NCBI GenBank assembly: GCA_963676165.1
Contig: OY781043.1
Span: 1,674,001 to 1,738,000 of the forward strand
DNA from: JAQIBY01 sp963676165
Lineage (GTDB): Bacteria; Bacteroidota; Bacteroidia; Bacteroidales; ML635J-15
DNA length: 64,000 nucleotides
Reading direction: 5' to 3'
Positions 44,878-53,996 of the stretch are shown in pieces. A model generated the notes under the pieces. That model did no database searches. It was not told the origin of the DNA and saw only the letters and a list, made by a program, of their open reading frames with translations. Each line of letters starts with the position of its first letter. Position 1 is the first letter of the stretch. Made by a program: the position numbers and the translations under genes.

Positions 44878-46776
44878 ATGTGGTCAGATAACGAAACATC
44901 AGAAGATTTATTAGGATTTAAAGTTCACGCCGATTTATTAATTGACATAATTAAAGATGAATCCGTTTTGCCAATTACAATAGGAGTTTTTGGAGATTGG
45001 GGAAGTGGAAAATCAAGTATATTGAAAATTGTTAATGAAGAATTTGAGAAAGAAGAAGATACAGATTCTCTATGTATTTATTTTAATGGTTGGACTTTTG
45101 AAGGATACGATGATGCTAAAGCTGCATTATTAAATTCAATTCTTAAAGAATTAGAAAACAATAAAAAGATAGCTGCTGAATTAAAAGACACCATAAAAGA
45201 AAAAGCAAAAAAACTTTGGAAATCAGTGGACTGGATGCGTGGAGCAGGAATGGTTATGAAAAACATCGCATTACCAGCAGTTTCGGCATATTTTACAGGA
45301 GGAGTTAGCCTTATTCCTTTTGCTATAAAAAAACTATCAGAATGGGGAGATGATCCTGAAAAGATAATTGAGAAACTTCAATCAGAGGAAGGAAAAGAAA
45401 TATATAAATCATTCATAAAAGAAGGGACAGAGGAAAACACAACTTCTATTAATGCAGTAGCAGAGTTTAGAAAAGATTTTGACGAACTTTTAAAAGCTAC
45501 AGGATTTAAAAGATTAGTTGTCATAATTGATGATTTAGATAGATGCAGTCCAGATCGTATTATCGAGAATCTTGAAGCTATTAAACTTTTTTTAAATGTT
45601 CCGAATACTGCATTTATAATTGGAGCAGATCCTAGGATTGTAAAATATGCGATTGAATATAAATACAAAAATGATAAAGATATTGAAGAAGATAATAGCA
45701 GAATTGTTATTGATTATTTAGAAAAATTAATTCAACTCCCCTATTCTTTACCGAGACTTTCAGAGTCAGAAGTAGAAACATATATTTCAATGCTCATTTG
45801 CAAAAAAGAAGTTGGGAAAAGTAATTTTGAAAAAGTTCTTCAAAAATTTAATGAATACAGATTAACAAATAAATATTCGGCATTTGGGCTTGCAAATTTT
45901 GAAGAGATTTTAGATCCTGAAGATTTTAGAAAAGTAAAAAACAACGTAATCGCAATACCAGCACTAGCTCCATTAATAACAAATAGTTTATATGGGAACC
46001 CAAGACAGATTAAACGGTTTCTTAATACATATACAATTAGAAAAAGACTTGCATCCGTTGCCTCATTACAGAGTTTTAATGATGCTATTCTTGCAAAACT
46101 AATGATACTTGAATATTCTGAACCTAAATTATTTAAGAAGTTATTTGATTGGCAAATCACTCAAGACGGAATTTCCAAAGAATTATCAGAAATTGAAGAA
46201 AAATGTAAAGAAAAGAGCATAGATGAAGTTAGTTCAGAATTAGGCGATTCTCCATTCAAAGAATGGAACAAAACCAAAATTATTAAATGGTTACAAATAG
46301 AGCCGATGTTGTCAGGAATTGATTTAAGAGATTATTATTGGATAGCACGAGACAAATTGGAGAATTCTATTACTGCAACAAGTATGATTCCTCCATTAGT
46401 AAGGAAACTATTTAATGAATTAATGGTAGATAATATGACTGCTTCTGTTACAAAATCATTGCTTTCCAATAATTTCAGTTCATTTAACGAAATTGAACAA
46501 GAAGCATTCTTTAGTCTTCTTTCTTCTAATTTAAAACGGAATCCAACGCAAAAACGATTATATGATATTTTCAATGTAATGGTTGATGAAAAAATAGAAA
46601 ATACTGTTCATTATTATATCGAAACACTTAAAGTAATTAGCGCATCTAATATTGAGCCTGCCGTTGCATCAAGACTAGCAAATTATAAATCTGACACAGA
46701 ATTTGGAGAGTTTTTGAATGAATATTTTAAAGACGGAAAAACAAAAGCAAGCAGAGCATTTAATCTAAAAAAATAA
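44878..46776 (+). CDS. qatA: QatA, KAP-family P-loop ATPase of the Qat defence system
   Basis: 632 residues. KAP-type NTPase with Walker A GVFGDWGSGKSSIL (around residue 39), a hydrophobic insertion (MVMKNIALPAVSAYFTGG, about 120-140) as in membrane-associated KAP proteins, and Walker B RLVVIIDDLDRCSP (about 215), followed by a helical C-terminal half (YGNPRQIKRFLNTY is a sensor-like motif). Together with the three following genes it forms the four-gene QatABCD anti-phage module, in which the ATPase probably senses or responds to infection. Genes are 2 bases, 2 bases and -4 bases apart. It is AT-rich and sits in its own large cassette. Confidence 0.88.
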   Translation: MWSDNETSEDLLGFKVHADLLIDIIKDESVLPITIGVFGDWGSGKSSILKIVNEEFEKEEDTDSLCIYFNGWTFEGYDDAKAALLNSILKELENNKKIAAELKDTIKEKAKKLWKSVDWMRGAGMVMKNIALPAVSAYFTGGVSLIPFAIKKLSEWGDDPEKIIEKLQSEEGKEIYKSFIKEGTEENTTSINAVAEFRKDFDELLKATGFKRLVVIIDDLDRCSPDRIIENLEAIKLFLNVPNTAFIIGADPRIVKYAIEYKYKNDKDIEEDNSRIVIDYLEKLIQLPYSLPRLSESEVETYISMLICKKEVGKSNFEKVLQKFNEYRLTNKYSAFGLANFEEILDPEDFRKVKNNVIAIPALAPLITNSLYGNPRQIKRFLNTYTIRKRLASVASLQSFNDAILAKLMILEYSEPKLFKKLFDWQITQDGISKELSEIEEKCKEKSIDEVSSELGDSPFKEWNKTKIIKWLQIEPMLSGIDLRDYYWIARDKLENSITATSMIPPLVRKLFNELMVDNMTASVTKSLLSNNFSSFNEIEQEAFFSLLSSNLKRNPTQKRLYDIFNVMVDEKIENTVHYYIETLKVISASNIEPAVASRLANYKSDTEFGEFLNEYFKDGKTKASRAFNLKK

Positions 46777-46778
46777 CT

Positions 46779-47519
46779 ATGGGAACATCTAAATCTTTTT
46801 CTGACACAAAGCACTCAAATATTCCCAATTGGGGTGCACTTAGTTCTTCTCTAACCTCAAATTGCGATTCAAGTGTTCTTACACCTCAAAAATTGCAAAG
46901 AATTATGAGGAATTTTGTTTCAACACTAGGTGGTTCATCCACAGGTGGTCGTGGCGGTTCTAAAGTTGGTGGAAGAAGTAGTATTGGAACGGCAAAAAAA
47001 ATTGGAGGAGTTTTTTCTCAATTCATTAGTTCTGGGAATAACATTAGAGCAACTTTAGAATCAACAGGATTAACTAATATTGACTCAAAAACAGTCGGTG
47101 ATGTAATTAATCATTTAATTGAATATTGCTCAGGAAGTGCAACATCAATTGATGACAATGCTGCAAAAGAAGCTACTCGATTATTATTAGAAGAATTAAT
47201 GGGAGAAGCAGAAACCATAGATGAAATAGAAACTTTATTACAAGAAAATTTCAATACTAACACTTTAGAAGATATTGTAATAAAGTATTTCGGGTATTAT
47301 ATTAACGAACTTTTATCAAAGTGGTTCTATGAAAAATTAATAAGAAACAAAACTGAAAATGATTGCAATAATCTCTTCAATCAAATTAAGAATTACATAG
47401 TTGAAAGAGTTGGCGATATGCACAGATCAAATCCTTTGCAGAATATTGATTGGAGTTCTGACGAAGCCGATAGATTAATAAAAAACATTCAACAAGACAT
47501 TTTAACCGTATTTGAATAG
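46779..47519 (+). CDS. qatB: QatB, Qat defence system component
   Basis: 246 residues. The N-terminus is a low-complexity, polar region (SKSFSDTKHSNIPNWGALSSSL, then GGSSTGGRGGSKVGGRSSIGTAKKIGG) of the kind seen in QatB proteins, followed by a helical domain (AAKEATRLLLEELMGEAETIDEIETLL). No enzyme motif is seen. The call rests mainly on its place between QatA and QatC with 2-base gaps on each side. Its biochemical role in Qat is not established. Confidence 0.82.
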   Translation: MGTSKSFSDTKHSNIPNWGALSSSLTSNCDSSVLTPQKLQRIMRNFVSTLGGSSTGGRGGSKVGGRSSIGTAKKIGGVFSQFISSGNNIRATLESTGLTNIDSKTVGDVINHLIEYCSGSATSIDDNAAKEATRLLLEELMGEAETIDEIETLLQENFNTNTLEDIVIKYFGYYINELLSKWFYEKLIRNKTENDCNNLFNQIKNYIVERVGDMHRSNPLQNIDWSSDEADRLIKNIQQDILTVFE

Positions 47520-47521
47520 TT

Positions 47522-48880
47522 ATGAGAGTAAATATTGATATTCAAGATCCAGATTGTGGCAAATTTTCTGATTTGCTACTCCGTTATACTGATAACGGTA
47601 CTGAAAGACGTGTTCCATTAACATTGTTCAAATATGAACGAGTATATGATTTCACAAGAGATTTTACATCTGTGAAATTTGATATGTTTTTTATATCCGC
47701 AATAGTTTATGGTGTTGACAATTTACTTTGTCGGGATATTTATTCAAACGATGGTTGGACTAGAGATATTGAAGTAGAATTTCCAGTAAAAAATTTAGCC
47801 ATTTGGGCAGGTAAAGAAAATAAATTGAAACAGATATTAGATTTTCTAACTGGAGACAATTGGCAAATTTCTTTCTGCGATTTAGGAAGTAGAGAATTGT
47901 TTCAACCACGCACAAATAGAAGAAAGATTCCACGATATAACATTGATACGATTAAATCCGTCAGTTTGTTTTCAGGCGGTTTAGATTCATTGATTGGTGT
48001 AATTGATGAATTAGAAAAGCTAAGAGATAATGAAAGATTACTTTTAGTGTCTCATTTTGACTCAAAATCGCCAGGACCTAATGGAGACCAAACAAGATTG
48101 TTAAGACATTTAACAGCTCAATATCCAGAAAAAATATATTGGGTACAATCAAAATTAGCATTATCAAGACGCGATACTGATGGAAACAGAATAAAAGTAG
48201 AAAACAATTATAGAAGTCGCTCGCTTTTTTTTATCGGATTAGGTTGTTATTTATCTCCCACAAATGAATTGATAATCCCTGAGAATGGAACTATATCAAT
48301 TAATTATCCACTGACTCCATCAAGAGTAAGTTCTTTAAGTACAAGAACAACACATCCTTATGTACTAAAAAACATTCAAGAACTTTTTACAGAATTAGGA
48401 TTTCCAACACGAGTTTATAATCCATATAAATTCAAAACTAAAGGCGAAATGTTTGTCAACTGTACAAATCAAAGACTAATACGAGGTATCTATCAGGAGT
48501 CTGTATCTTGTGGAAAAAGAGGAAGGAAACAGAATTGGGATGTAAGAATTGGCGTTCAAGAATGTGGAATATGTATGCCTTGCATATATAGAAGAGCTGC
48601 TTTAAATAAAGCGGGATTAGATAATGAGAGTCAATATGGGAATTTTATCACAAGACCAACTTCACGACATTATAGTAAAGATTTACCAGCAGTAATAAGT
48701 TATTTAAAAAGAAATATATCTTTAGACAAAATGAAAAGGGATTTATTAGTCTATGGAAACATTGAAATTTCAGATCTCACAAATTATGCAGAAATGGTAT
48801 TGAGATCAAAACAAGAGGTCTTACAACTATTTCGAGATAAAGGAAATGATTTTATAAAATCGGAGTTAGGGTTAAGATGA
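47522..48880 (+). CDS. qatC: QatC, QueC-like ATP-binding enzyme of the Qat system
   Basis: 452 residues. A PP-loop motif SLFSGGLDSLIGVIDEL near residue 150 is that of QueC, the preQ0 synthase, and the later cysteines in VSCGKRG ... ECGICMPCIYRRA resemble the QueC zinc site. QatC proteins are QueC homologues whose reaction in defence is thought to involve a base or protein modification related to preQ0 chemistry. The N-terminal ~140 residues are extra relative to QueC. The stop overlaps the QatD start by 4 bases (ATGA). Confidence 0.9.
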   Translation: MRVNIDIQDPDCGKFSDLLLRYTDNGTERRVPLTLFKYERVYDFTRDFTSVKFDMFFISAIVYGVDNLLCRDIYSNDGWTRDIEVEFPVKNLAIWAGKENKLKQILDFLTGDNWQISFCDLGSRELFQPRTNRRKIPRYNIDTIKSVSLFSGGLDSLIGVIDELEKLRDNERLLLVSHFDSKSPGPNGDQTRLLRHLTAQYPEKIYWVQSKLALSRRDTDGNRIKVENNYRSRSLFFIGLGCYLSPTNELIIPENGTISINYPLTPSRVSSLSTRTTHPYVLKNIQELFTELGFPTRVYNPYKFKTKGEMFVNCTNQRLIRGIYQESVSCGKRGRKQNWDVRIGVQECGICMPCIYRRAALNKAGLDNESQYGNFITRPTSRHYSKDLPAVISYLKRNISLDKMKRDLLVYGNIEISDLTNYAEMVLRSKQEVLQLFRDKGNDFIKSELGLR

Positions 48881-49608
48881 TTATTGATACACATTGCCAT
48901 TATGATATGTTTGAAAATCCAACTCAAATCATAAAAGATTGTGAGGATAGAAAAACTATAACTATTGGTATGACTAATTTACCTAGTCATTTTGAAATGG
49001 GATTTCCTCATATTAAAGGTTATAACTACATTCGTATGGCATTAGGCTTACATCCTTTATTGGCAAAGGAACATAATAAAGAATTAGTCCTTTTTGCAAA
49101 AAATATTAATAGGACATCATACATTGGAGAAGTTGGCTTAGATTTTTCAAAGGATGGTATTACAACCAAAGACATTCAAATTAAGAGCTTTAATTATGTA
49201 TTAGAAAACATTCAATCAAAAAACAAAATACTAAGTATTCATTCAAGAAAAGCAGAAAAAGAAGTTCTTGAAATGCTAAAAACATATAAGATTAGAAATG
49301 CTATTTTTCATTGGTATTCAGGAAGCTTAAAATTACTAAACGAGATAATTGACAATGGTTACTTTTTATCTATAAATCCATCGATGACAAGAAGCCAATC
49401 GGGTCAAAAGATAATTGCGAAAATACCGATGAATAGAATTTTAACAGAAACAGATTCTCCATATACAAAAGTTGGAAGTCGTCAAACTATACCAAATGAT
49501 GTTACGATTGTCATTGATTATTTAGCAAAAACAAGAGGATTATCACAAATGATTGTTGAAAATGAGATTTATTCAAATTTTAGAATTTTAATTAATAGGA
49601 TTAGGTAA
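48877..49608 (+). CDS. qatD: QatD, TatD-like metal-dependent hydrolase of the Qat system
   Basis: 243 residues. TatD-family DNase/hydrolase: metal ligands in MIIDTHCHYDMF, ALGLHPLL, IGEVGLDFSK, SIHSRKAEKE, FHWYSGS and TETDSPYTKVG, all in family order. TatD proteins cleave DNA or phosphoesters with two metal ions. It is the last gene of the Qat operon; a covarying hairpin (copy 2) and then attC-like site 2 follow, so the operon fills one cassette. Confidence 0.9.
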   Translation: MIIDTHCHYDMFENPTQIIKDCEDRKTITIGMTNLPSHFEMGFPHIKGYNYIRMALGLHPLLAKEHNKELVLFAKNINRTSYIGEVGLDFSKDGITTKDIQIKSFNYVLENIQSKNKILSIHSRKAEKEVLEMLKTYKIRNAIFHWYSGSLKLLNEIIDNGYFLSINPSMTRSQSGQKIIAKIPMNRILTETDSPYTKVGSRQTIPNDVTIVIDYLAKTRGLSQMIVENEIYSNFRILINRIR

Positions 49609-49633
49609 AAGCCTACCCACACAGTTAAGCACA

Positions 49634-49675
49634 TTTGCAATTCGCACAAATCAACGCACAGTCAAAAATTGCAAA
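49634..49675. repeat. Covarying hairpin, copy 2 (after qat)
   Basis: TTTGCAATT pairs perfectly with AATTGCAAA around a loop starting CGCACAA. The flanks GCACA on the left and AGAG on the right match copy 1. It lies 26 bases after qatD. Confidence 0.65.
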
Positions 49676-49794
49676 AGAGCTTATCTGTTTCAACGCTTTT
49701 CTTGCCAACCCTAAAAAACTATTTTTTCAAAAGCTAATGAGTATTAAGAAACACATAAAACAGATAACGAACTGAAAACAAACTAATCACCAGT

Positions 49795-49926
49795 GGCTAA
49801 CAATGGCTCATAGGCAATAGCGGGTGAATGCTCAATTCGTAGGTTTGTAACCCGCCCGAGCATTTTCTCGGGTTGAAAAGTAATACGCACGCAAACCGCT
49901 ACTGCCCATAGCCGAGACCGTTGGCA
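49795..49926 (+). repeat. attC-like site 2
   Basis: 132 bases from GGCTAAC (49795-49801) to GTTGGCA (49920-49926). The inner arms ATGGCTCATAGGCAATAGCGG and CCGCTACTGCCCATAGCC (each within the limit when read in halves) are complementary with the usual small mismatches. The centre holds CCCGAGC...CTCGGGTT, also found in site 5. Confidence 0.78.
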
Positions 49927-49974
49927 ACCATAATGACCCGTCCTAAAATCTGGCTACACAATATGTAGTAAATT

Positions 49975-50340
49975 ATGTATAAAAATGATGGGATTACAAA
50001 ACGTTACAGTGAAGGTTTTAAATTGAAAATTTTAGCCGAACTTAGTACTGGAAATTATTCAAAGAAAAAACTAGGTGAAATTTATGGTATTAACCGAACT
50101 ACCATAAACGAATGGATCAAAAAGTACAACCGGAAAGATTTAATGAATACTCGTATATTAGTGGAAACTCAAGACGAAACAACCAGACTCAAAGCCTTAC
50201 AAAAAGAAATCAAAAAACTCAAAGAGTTATTGATTAAGAAAGACTTAGACAAATTAGCATCTGATTCATATCTTGAAGTCGCAGCTGAAAAACTGGGATA
50301 TAAAGATGTCGAAGAGCTAAAAAAAAACTTAAACATCTAA
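49975..50340 (+). CDS. IS3-family OrfA, helix-turn-helix subunit
   Basis: 121 residues: a helix-turn-helix (LKILAELSTGNYSKKKLGEIYGINRTTINEW, positions about 18-50) and a leucine-zipper-like coiled coil (LKALQKEIKKLKELLIKKDL). OrfA binds the IS ends. Near its 3' end a run of nine A (50319-50327) lies where a -1 slip joins OrfA to the OrfB frame, which is open through this point, so a fused OrfAB transposase can be made as in other IS3 elements. Confidence 0.88.
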   Translation: MYKNDGITKRYSEGFKLKILAELSTGNYSKKKLGEIYGINRTTINEWIKKYNRKDLMNTRILVETQDETTRLKALQKEIKKLKELLIKKDLDKLASDSYLEVAAEKLGYKDVEELKKNLNI

Positions 50341-50342
50341 GT

Positions 50343-51203
50343 ATGGTTAAGGCAGTGGAAAAAATTAAGCACACAAGGCAGGCAAGCATTGAGCAAACCT
50401 GCCAGTGCTTTGGTATGCACAGAGATGCTTATTATAAATTTATAGAGCGTAAACTTAAAAGAGAAAACGTCGAAAATCAGGTTCTTGAACTTGTGAAAAA
50501 TGAACGGATTGAACAGCCAAGAGTTGGAACAAAAAAACTCTATAAATCTCTAAATACAATTTTTGAAAAGAGATGTATTAAAGTTGGTAGAGATAAGCTT
50601 TTTGATATTCTCAGAGACAACAATATGCTTATAAAACGTAAAAAAGCATCCTGCAGAACTACAGACTCTTATCATCGTTTTCACAAGTATAAAAACATTG
50701 TGAAAGACATGACTGTTACTGCTCCTAATCAAGTTTGGGTATCTGATATTACATACATCAGAACTGTTAATGGTTTTTGTTATTTAGCACTTATTACTGA
50801 TATGTATTCCAGGAAAATCGTTGGATATGATATTAGCAACTCACTGGAGCTGGCGGGCTGCCTACGAGCCCTCAAAAAGGCTCTGTGGCATGCCCGACCA
50901 GCGGCGGGATTAGTACATCACTCTGATCGTGGAATACAATACTGTAGTAATCAATATGTAAAAGAATTAAAAAAACGAAATATTAAGATAAGTATGACAG
51001 AAGAAAATCATTGTTATGAAAATGCTATAGCTGAGAGAGTTAATGGAATTCTTAAAGAAGAATTTTATCTCGATCAATGCTTCTTTAGCCTGAAAAATGC
51101 TAAAGTCGCTACTAAAAATGCTATCAGCATATATAATAATAAAAGATTACACTTATCTTTGAATTATAAAACCCCTAATATGGTGTTTAAATATAGAGCT
51201 TAA
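50343..51203 (+). CDS. IS3-family OrfB, DDE integrase core
   Basis: 286 residues. HTH_21-like region (QPRVGTKKLYKSL) followed by the integrase core with D in WVSDITYI, D in HHSDRGIQY and E in NAIAERVNGILKEEF, i.e. a complete DDE triad in family spacing. The frame is intact, so the element may be active. Expression probably depends on frameshifting from orfA; its own ATG is 2 bases after the orfA stop. Confidence 0.92.
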   Translation: MVKAVEKIKHTRQASIEQTCQCFGMHRDAYYKFIERKLKRENVENQVLELVKNERIEQPRVGTKKLYKSLNTIFEKRCIKVGRDKLFDILRDNNMLIKRKKASCRTTDSYHRFHKYKNIVKDMTVTAPNQVWVSDITYIRTVNGFCYLALITDMYSRKIVGYDISNSLELAGCLRALKKALWHARPAAGLVHHSDRGIQYCSNQYVKELKKRNIKISMTEENHCYENAIAERVNGILKEEFYLDQCFFSLKNAKVATKNAISIYNNKRLHLSLNYKTPNMVFKYRA

Positions 51204-51422
51204 TCGTATGTTTAACCTGTAGCCATATTTCAGGACAAGACAGTTGAAAAAACATATTACAATACAAAATACAAGAGAACCTCCGGCATTGATGTTTGAC
51301 AAAATATTATTTTAAATACGGAAGCATAAATAAAAAATATTATGAGTGGAGTCCAGCTACCACTTTAAAAAACGGGGCGAATCCGAAAAGCCAAATGAGT
51401 AGGAATCTAATTAATTTGTATT

Positions 51423-51926
51423 ATGAAAACAATTAAAATTTTAGGTATTACATTACTCGCAATTAGTTTGATAGCTCTTAATAGTTGCGAAAAAGCATCT
51501 GAAGAAGTTGATAAACATGAGGATAATTACCCTCATAGCTCTGTTAAGAGCACAGAAGTAACTGTTAACTCTTATGAATGGTCTGGTGACGGCAATGGTT
51601 ATGAAGCAATTAAGTCTGTTTCGATTATTACATCTGACATAGCACAAAATGGAGCTGTTTTGTGCTACATGAAAGGAGATGGTCAATATTTACAGATGCC
51701 TTTAACTTTATCTGATGGTCAAGATAGTTGGATAAGTCATTATATATTTACCTATGGAACAGGCACAATAACTTTTGTAATATATGATGATGATGGTTTA
51801 ACTCCTGAGCCAGATGGTCAGACCGTTTTTAAAGTTGTTACTATGGAAAATTATGTTGAAGCTAAGAGCATGGGTATCGACTTTAAAAATTATGAAGAAG
51901 TTCAACGTACGTTTAATTTGGAATAA
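51423..51926 (+). CDS. Lipoprotein of unknown function
   Basis: 167 residues with a lipoprotein signal (MKTIKILGITLLAISLIALN then SC). The mature protein has a charged linker and a beta-rich domain (VNSYEWSGDGNGYEAIKSVSII, IFTYGTGTITFVIYDDDG in parts) of a kind common among Bacteroidota surface lipoproteins. It is the only gene, apart from the IS3 element, between attC-like sites 2 and 3, so it is probably the original cargo of that cassette. Function unknown. Confidence 0.75.
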   Translation: MKTIKILGITLLAISLIALNSCEKASEEVDKHEDNYPHSSVKSTEVTVNSYEWSGDGNGYEAIKSVSIITSDIAQNGAVLCYMKGDGQYLQMPLTLSDGQDSWISHYIFTYGTGTITFVIYDDDGLTPEPDGQTVFKVVTMENYVEAKSMGIDFKNYEEVQRTFNLE

Positions 51927-51986
51927 GATCAATTAAAGACGAAGTTAACACATATGTCATTATATATGTATTGAATAACAACCAGC

Positions 51987-52118
51987 CCATAACAGCACCT
52001 AAAAAACATGGAGCGGACTGTGGTTTCCACAAGGTTCGTTCTTCGTGGCTACTTTTGTCACAGGCGGACAGGAAAGTGCTTCGAAAGCCCCACGTTTCTT
52101 AGCTGCCAAACGTTAGCG
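51987..52118 (+). repeat. attC-like site 3
   Basis: 132 bases from CCATAAC (51987-51993) to GTTAGCG (52112-52118). The arms AGCACCTAAAAAACATG and CACGTTTCTTAGCTGC are complementary with mismatches. It lies 60 bases after the lipoprotein gene. Confidence 0.75.
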
Positions 52119-52145
52119 GTCAGCTGAAAACGAAACGAGAATCAA

Positions 52146-52748
52146 ATGTTTAAAAAAATACTCATCGGGATATCAATTGTAGTCGGAATTGGATTTTTAA
52201 TTTTCGGAGGTTATAAAGTTATGATTATTTCCGCTTTTGGTGGTTTTGATAAAGATTATTCAGTAACAGAACTTAAAGAAAACTTTGAAGCTAAAAAGAC
52301 TGAAATTTACGAAGTCAAAAACTTTGTAAACAAAATAACACCTTCAGAGAAATTAGTTCATATAGAATTTGACGACAATAAAACTTTGGGTATTTTTCAC
52401 GTAAAAGTGGACGATAAATTTGAAAGTAATTGGGATGTGAAAATTAATTCGGGTAAAGCTGACACTTTATTACAGAAGCTTGGTTGGACAGTAGAAGATT
52501 TAAAAGCACTTAAAGATAAATTGGACAAAGCAAATTGTATTGGTGTTACAAGCGGAGAACCTTGTAATATCAGTTTTCAAAGGAGTGGAATGGGAATGTA
52601 TTCATTTAACGTTTTTGACCACCCCATTCCAGACACCTTAATTGAACATTATAATGATAGTTGTACATATATTTTAGTGAATAGAAAACTTGTTTTAGAA
52701 TATGGTGGCGGAGCCATTGGAAGTCAGTGTTTCTACAACTTAGAATAG
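52146..52748 (+). CDS. Membrane-anchored protein of unknown function
   Basis: 200 residues. One N-terminal transmembrane helix (ILIGISIVVGIGFLIFGGYKV) and a soluble domain with two cysteine pairs (NCIGVTSGEPC and SCTYILV ... SQCFYNL), which suggests an extracytoplasmic location. It is the single gene of its cassette, ending 18 bases before the 5' core of attC-like site 4. No family could be recognised. Confidence 0.7.
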   Translation: MFKKILIGISIVVGIGFLIFGGYKVMIISAFGGFDKDYSVTELKENFEAKKTEIYEVKNFVNKITPSEKLVHIEFDDNKTLGIFHVKVDDKFESNWDVKINSGKADTLLQKLGWTVEDLKALKDKLDKANCIGVTSGEPCNISFQRSGMGMYSFNVFDHPIPDTLIEHYNDSCTYILVNRKLVLEYGGGAIGSQCFYNLE

Positions 52749-52864
52749 AAAAAATCAAAGCCGAACCGCTAACAAAGAACTAAGGTAAAAACCAAGTAAA
52801 AACGAATAAAAATTTTTCTTTTTAAAATGTCGTAATTTAGTAGGGACAATTTCAAAAAGAAAAA

Positions 52865-53833
52865 TTACGAAGGAATCAAATGCGATTTAAAATTTGGATC
52901 ATATGGCTTTCCAGAATTTGCAATTGCAAAAGCTTGTTTTAAGAGTTTGTTTGTTACAGCAATCAGGGCAAGTTTTTTTGATTTTCCCTTATCAACAATT
53001 CGGTTATAAATAGCCTTGCAATGAGGATTGTTTTTGCATGCTGTAAAGCTACACATGAAGAGGTAATTTCTCATCCGCGCATTCCCTCTTTTGGAGATTC
53101 TGGAGCGACCTTTTACACTAGATCCCGACGAGTATTCGACAGGAGAGAGTCCGAAAAATGCGGATAATTGTTTTGCATTATCAAACGTTTCAAATGCATT
53201 TGTACAAACAATAAGAAAAAGAGCTGTCTTTTTTCCAATGCCAGGTATTGATGTGATATTAGTAAGCATTTCCTGCTTGTTTTCTTTGATTCTGTTTTCT
53301 ATTTCAGACTCTAACAGGCTAATTTCATTTTTTAATAATCTTAACTGTCGTTTTAAGGAGGTCACAACCTTTCCTTTGACACCTTTGTCTAACAAGCCTT
53401 GCAATTTATTTTTAAGAGCGGTGTTTTGTTTTAGATAAAGATTTATAGCAGAATGTAAATCTTTGCATTCTTCTATGTAATCTGGTTTAGGAGCCCATTT
53501 GCTTAATTTCTGTTCTTGTGCATATTTAACAATCATCTTTGCATCACTTCTATCTGTTTTATTATGTTGCAATTTCATTTGAATAAACCGCTTAATTACT
53601 AGCGGATTAATTACAGAAACATTCACATGGTTTTCATAAAGAAAGATTGCAAGTTGTTGGTAGTAGCTGGCTGTATATTCCATAACGCACCAACTGTCTG
53701 GTGCTAAAAATAGGACAAACTCAGCAAAGCCATTCTCGTTGTTTGAAAATTGCTTATGTCCCAATTTTTCATTCCAGACATCAAAAACATTTTTAGAGAT
53801 GTCAATCCCAATAAATTTTGTATTTTTATTCAT
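52865..53833 (-). CDS. IS110-family transposase, copy 1
   Basis: 322 residues from ATG 53833 (MNKNTKFIGIDISKNVFDVW); the frame opens 14 codons earlier. DEDD domain: D in GIDISK, E in CVMEYTASY and D/D in NKTDRSDAKMIVKYA; C-terminal Transposase_20 domain: ITSIPGIGKKTALFLI, LSAFFGLSPVEYSSGSS and KRGNARMRNYLFM, which holds the expected region of the catalytic serine. The protein is identical to that at 60383-61351. Such enzymes use a guide (bridge) RNA in the element's own leader to choose target and donor DNA. Confidence 0.92.
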   Translation of the reverse strand: MNKNTKFIGIDISKNVFDVWNEKLGHKQFSNNENGFAEFVLFLAPDSWCVMEYTASYYQQLAIFLYENHVNVSVINPLVIKRFIQMKLQHNKTDRSDAKMIVKYAQEQKLSKWAPKPDYIEECKDLHSAINLYLKQNTALKNKLQGLLDKGVKGKVVTSLKRQLRLLKNEISLLESEIENRIKENKQEMLTNITSIPGIGKKTALFLIVCTNAFETFDNAKQLSAFFGLSPVEYSSGSSVKGRSRISKRGNARMRNYLFMCSFTACKNNPHCKAIYNRIVDKGKSKKLALIAVTNKLLKQAFAIANSGKPYDPNFKSHLIPS

Positions 53834-53921
53834 AATTATGATTTTAAAAAGAACGATGCTACTTGAATATAACAACCTAAAAACAGGCTTTATGCCTAGA
53901 GAACTAATCGTATTTAAGTAG

Positions 53922-53996
53922 CGAAAGAGTGGGGATCTTCAATGTTGACGTGTTTTTATGACACATTTTGTATAATGACCTTAATCCACTCTTTCG
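53922..53996 (-). ncRNA. Candidate bridge RNA structure of IS110 copy 1
   Basis: Upstream of the transposase, CCACTCTTTCG (53986-53996) pairs with CGAAAGAGTGG (53922-53932), enclosing about 53 bases with a smaller inner hairpin around TGTGTC/ACACG. This stem, internal loop, hairpin plan is like that of IS110 bridge RNAs. Its loop contains TTTTGTATA (53966-53974, plus strand), a 9-base match to the DNA directly right of both insertions. The same structure is at 61440-61514. Confidence 0.45.

Larger units (their letters stand above)
49934..51242 (+). mobile_element. IS3-family insertion sequence
   Basis: 1309 bases with imperfect terminal inverted repeats ending in TGGCTACA (left, about 49951) and its complement TGTAGCCA (right, about 51217); about 17 of 25 end positions match. 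It encodes intact OrfA and OrfB and starts 7 bases after attC-like site 2. A target duplication is not evident. Confidence 0.82.

Noticed and set aside
49620..49700. Hairpin copy 2 as the qat terminator
   Set aside because: There is no T run after the stem, and sister copies lie upstream of operons as well, so a plain terminator role does not fit all four.
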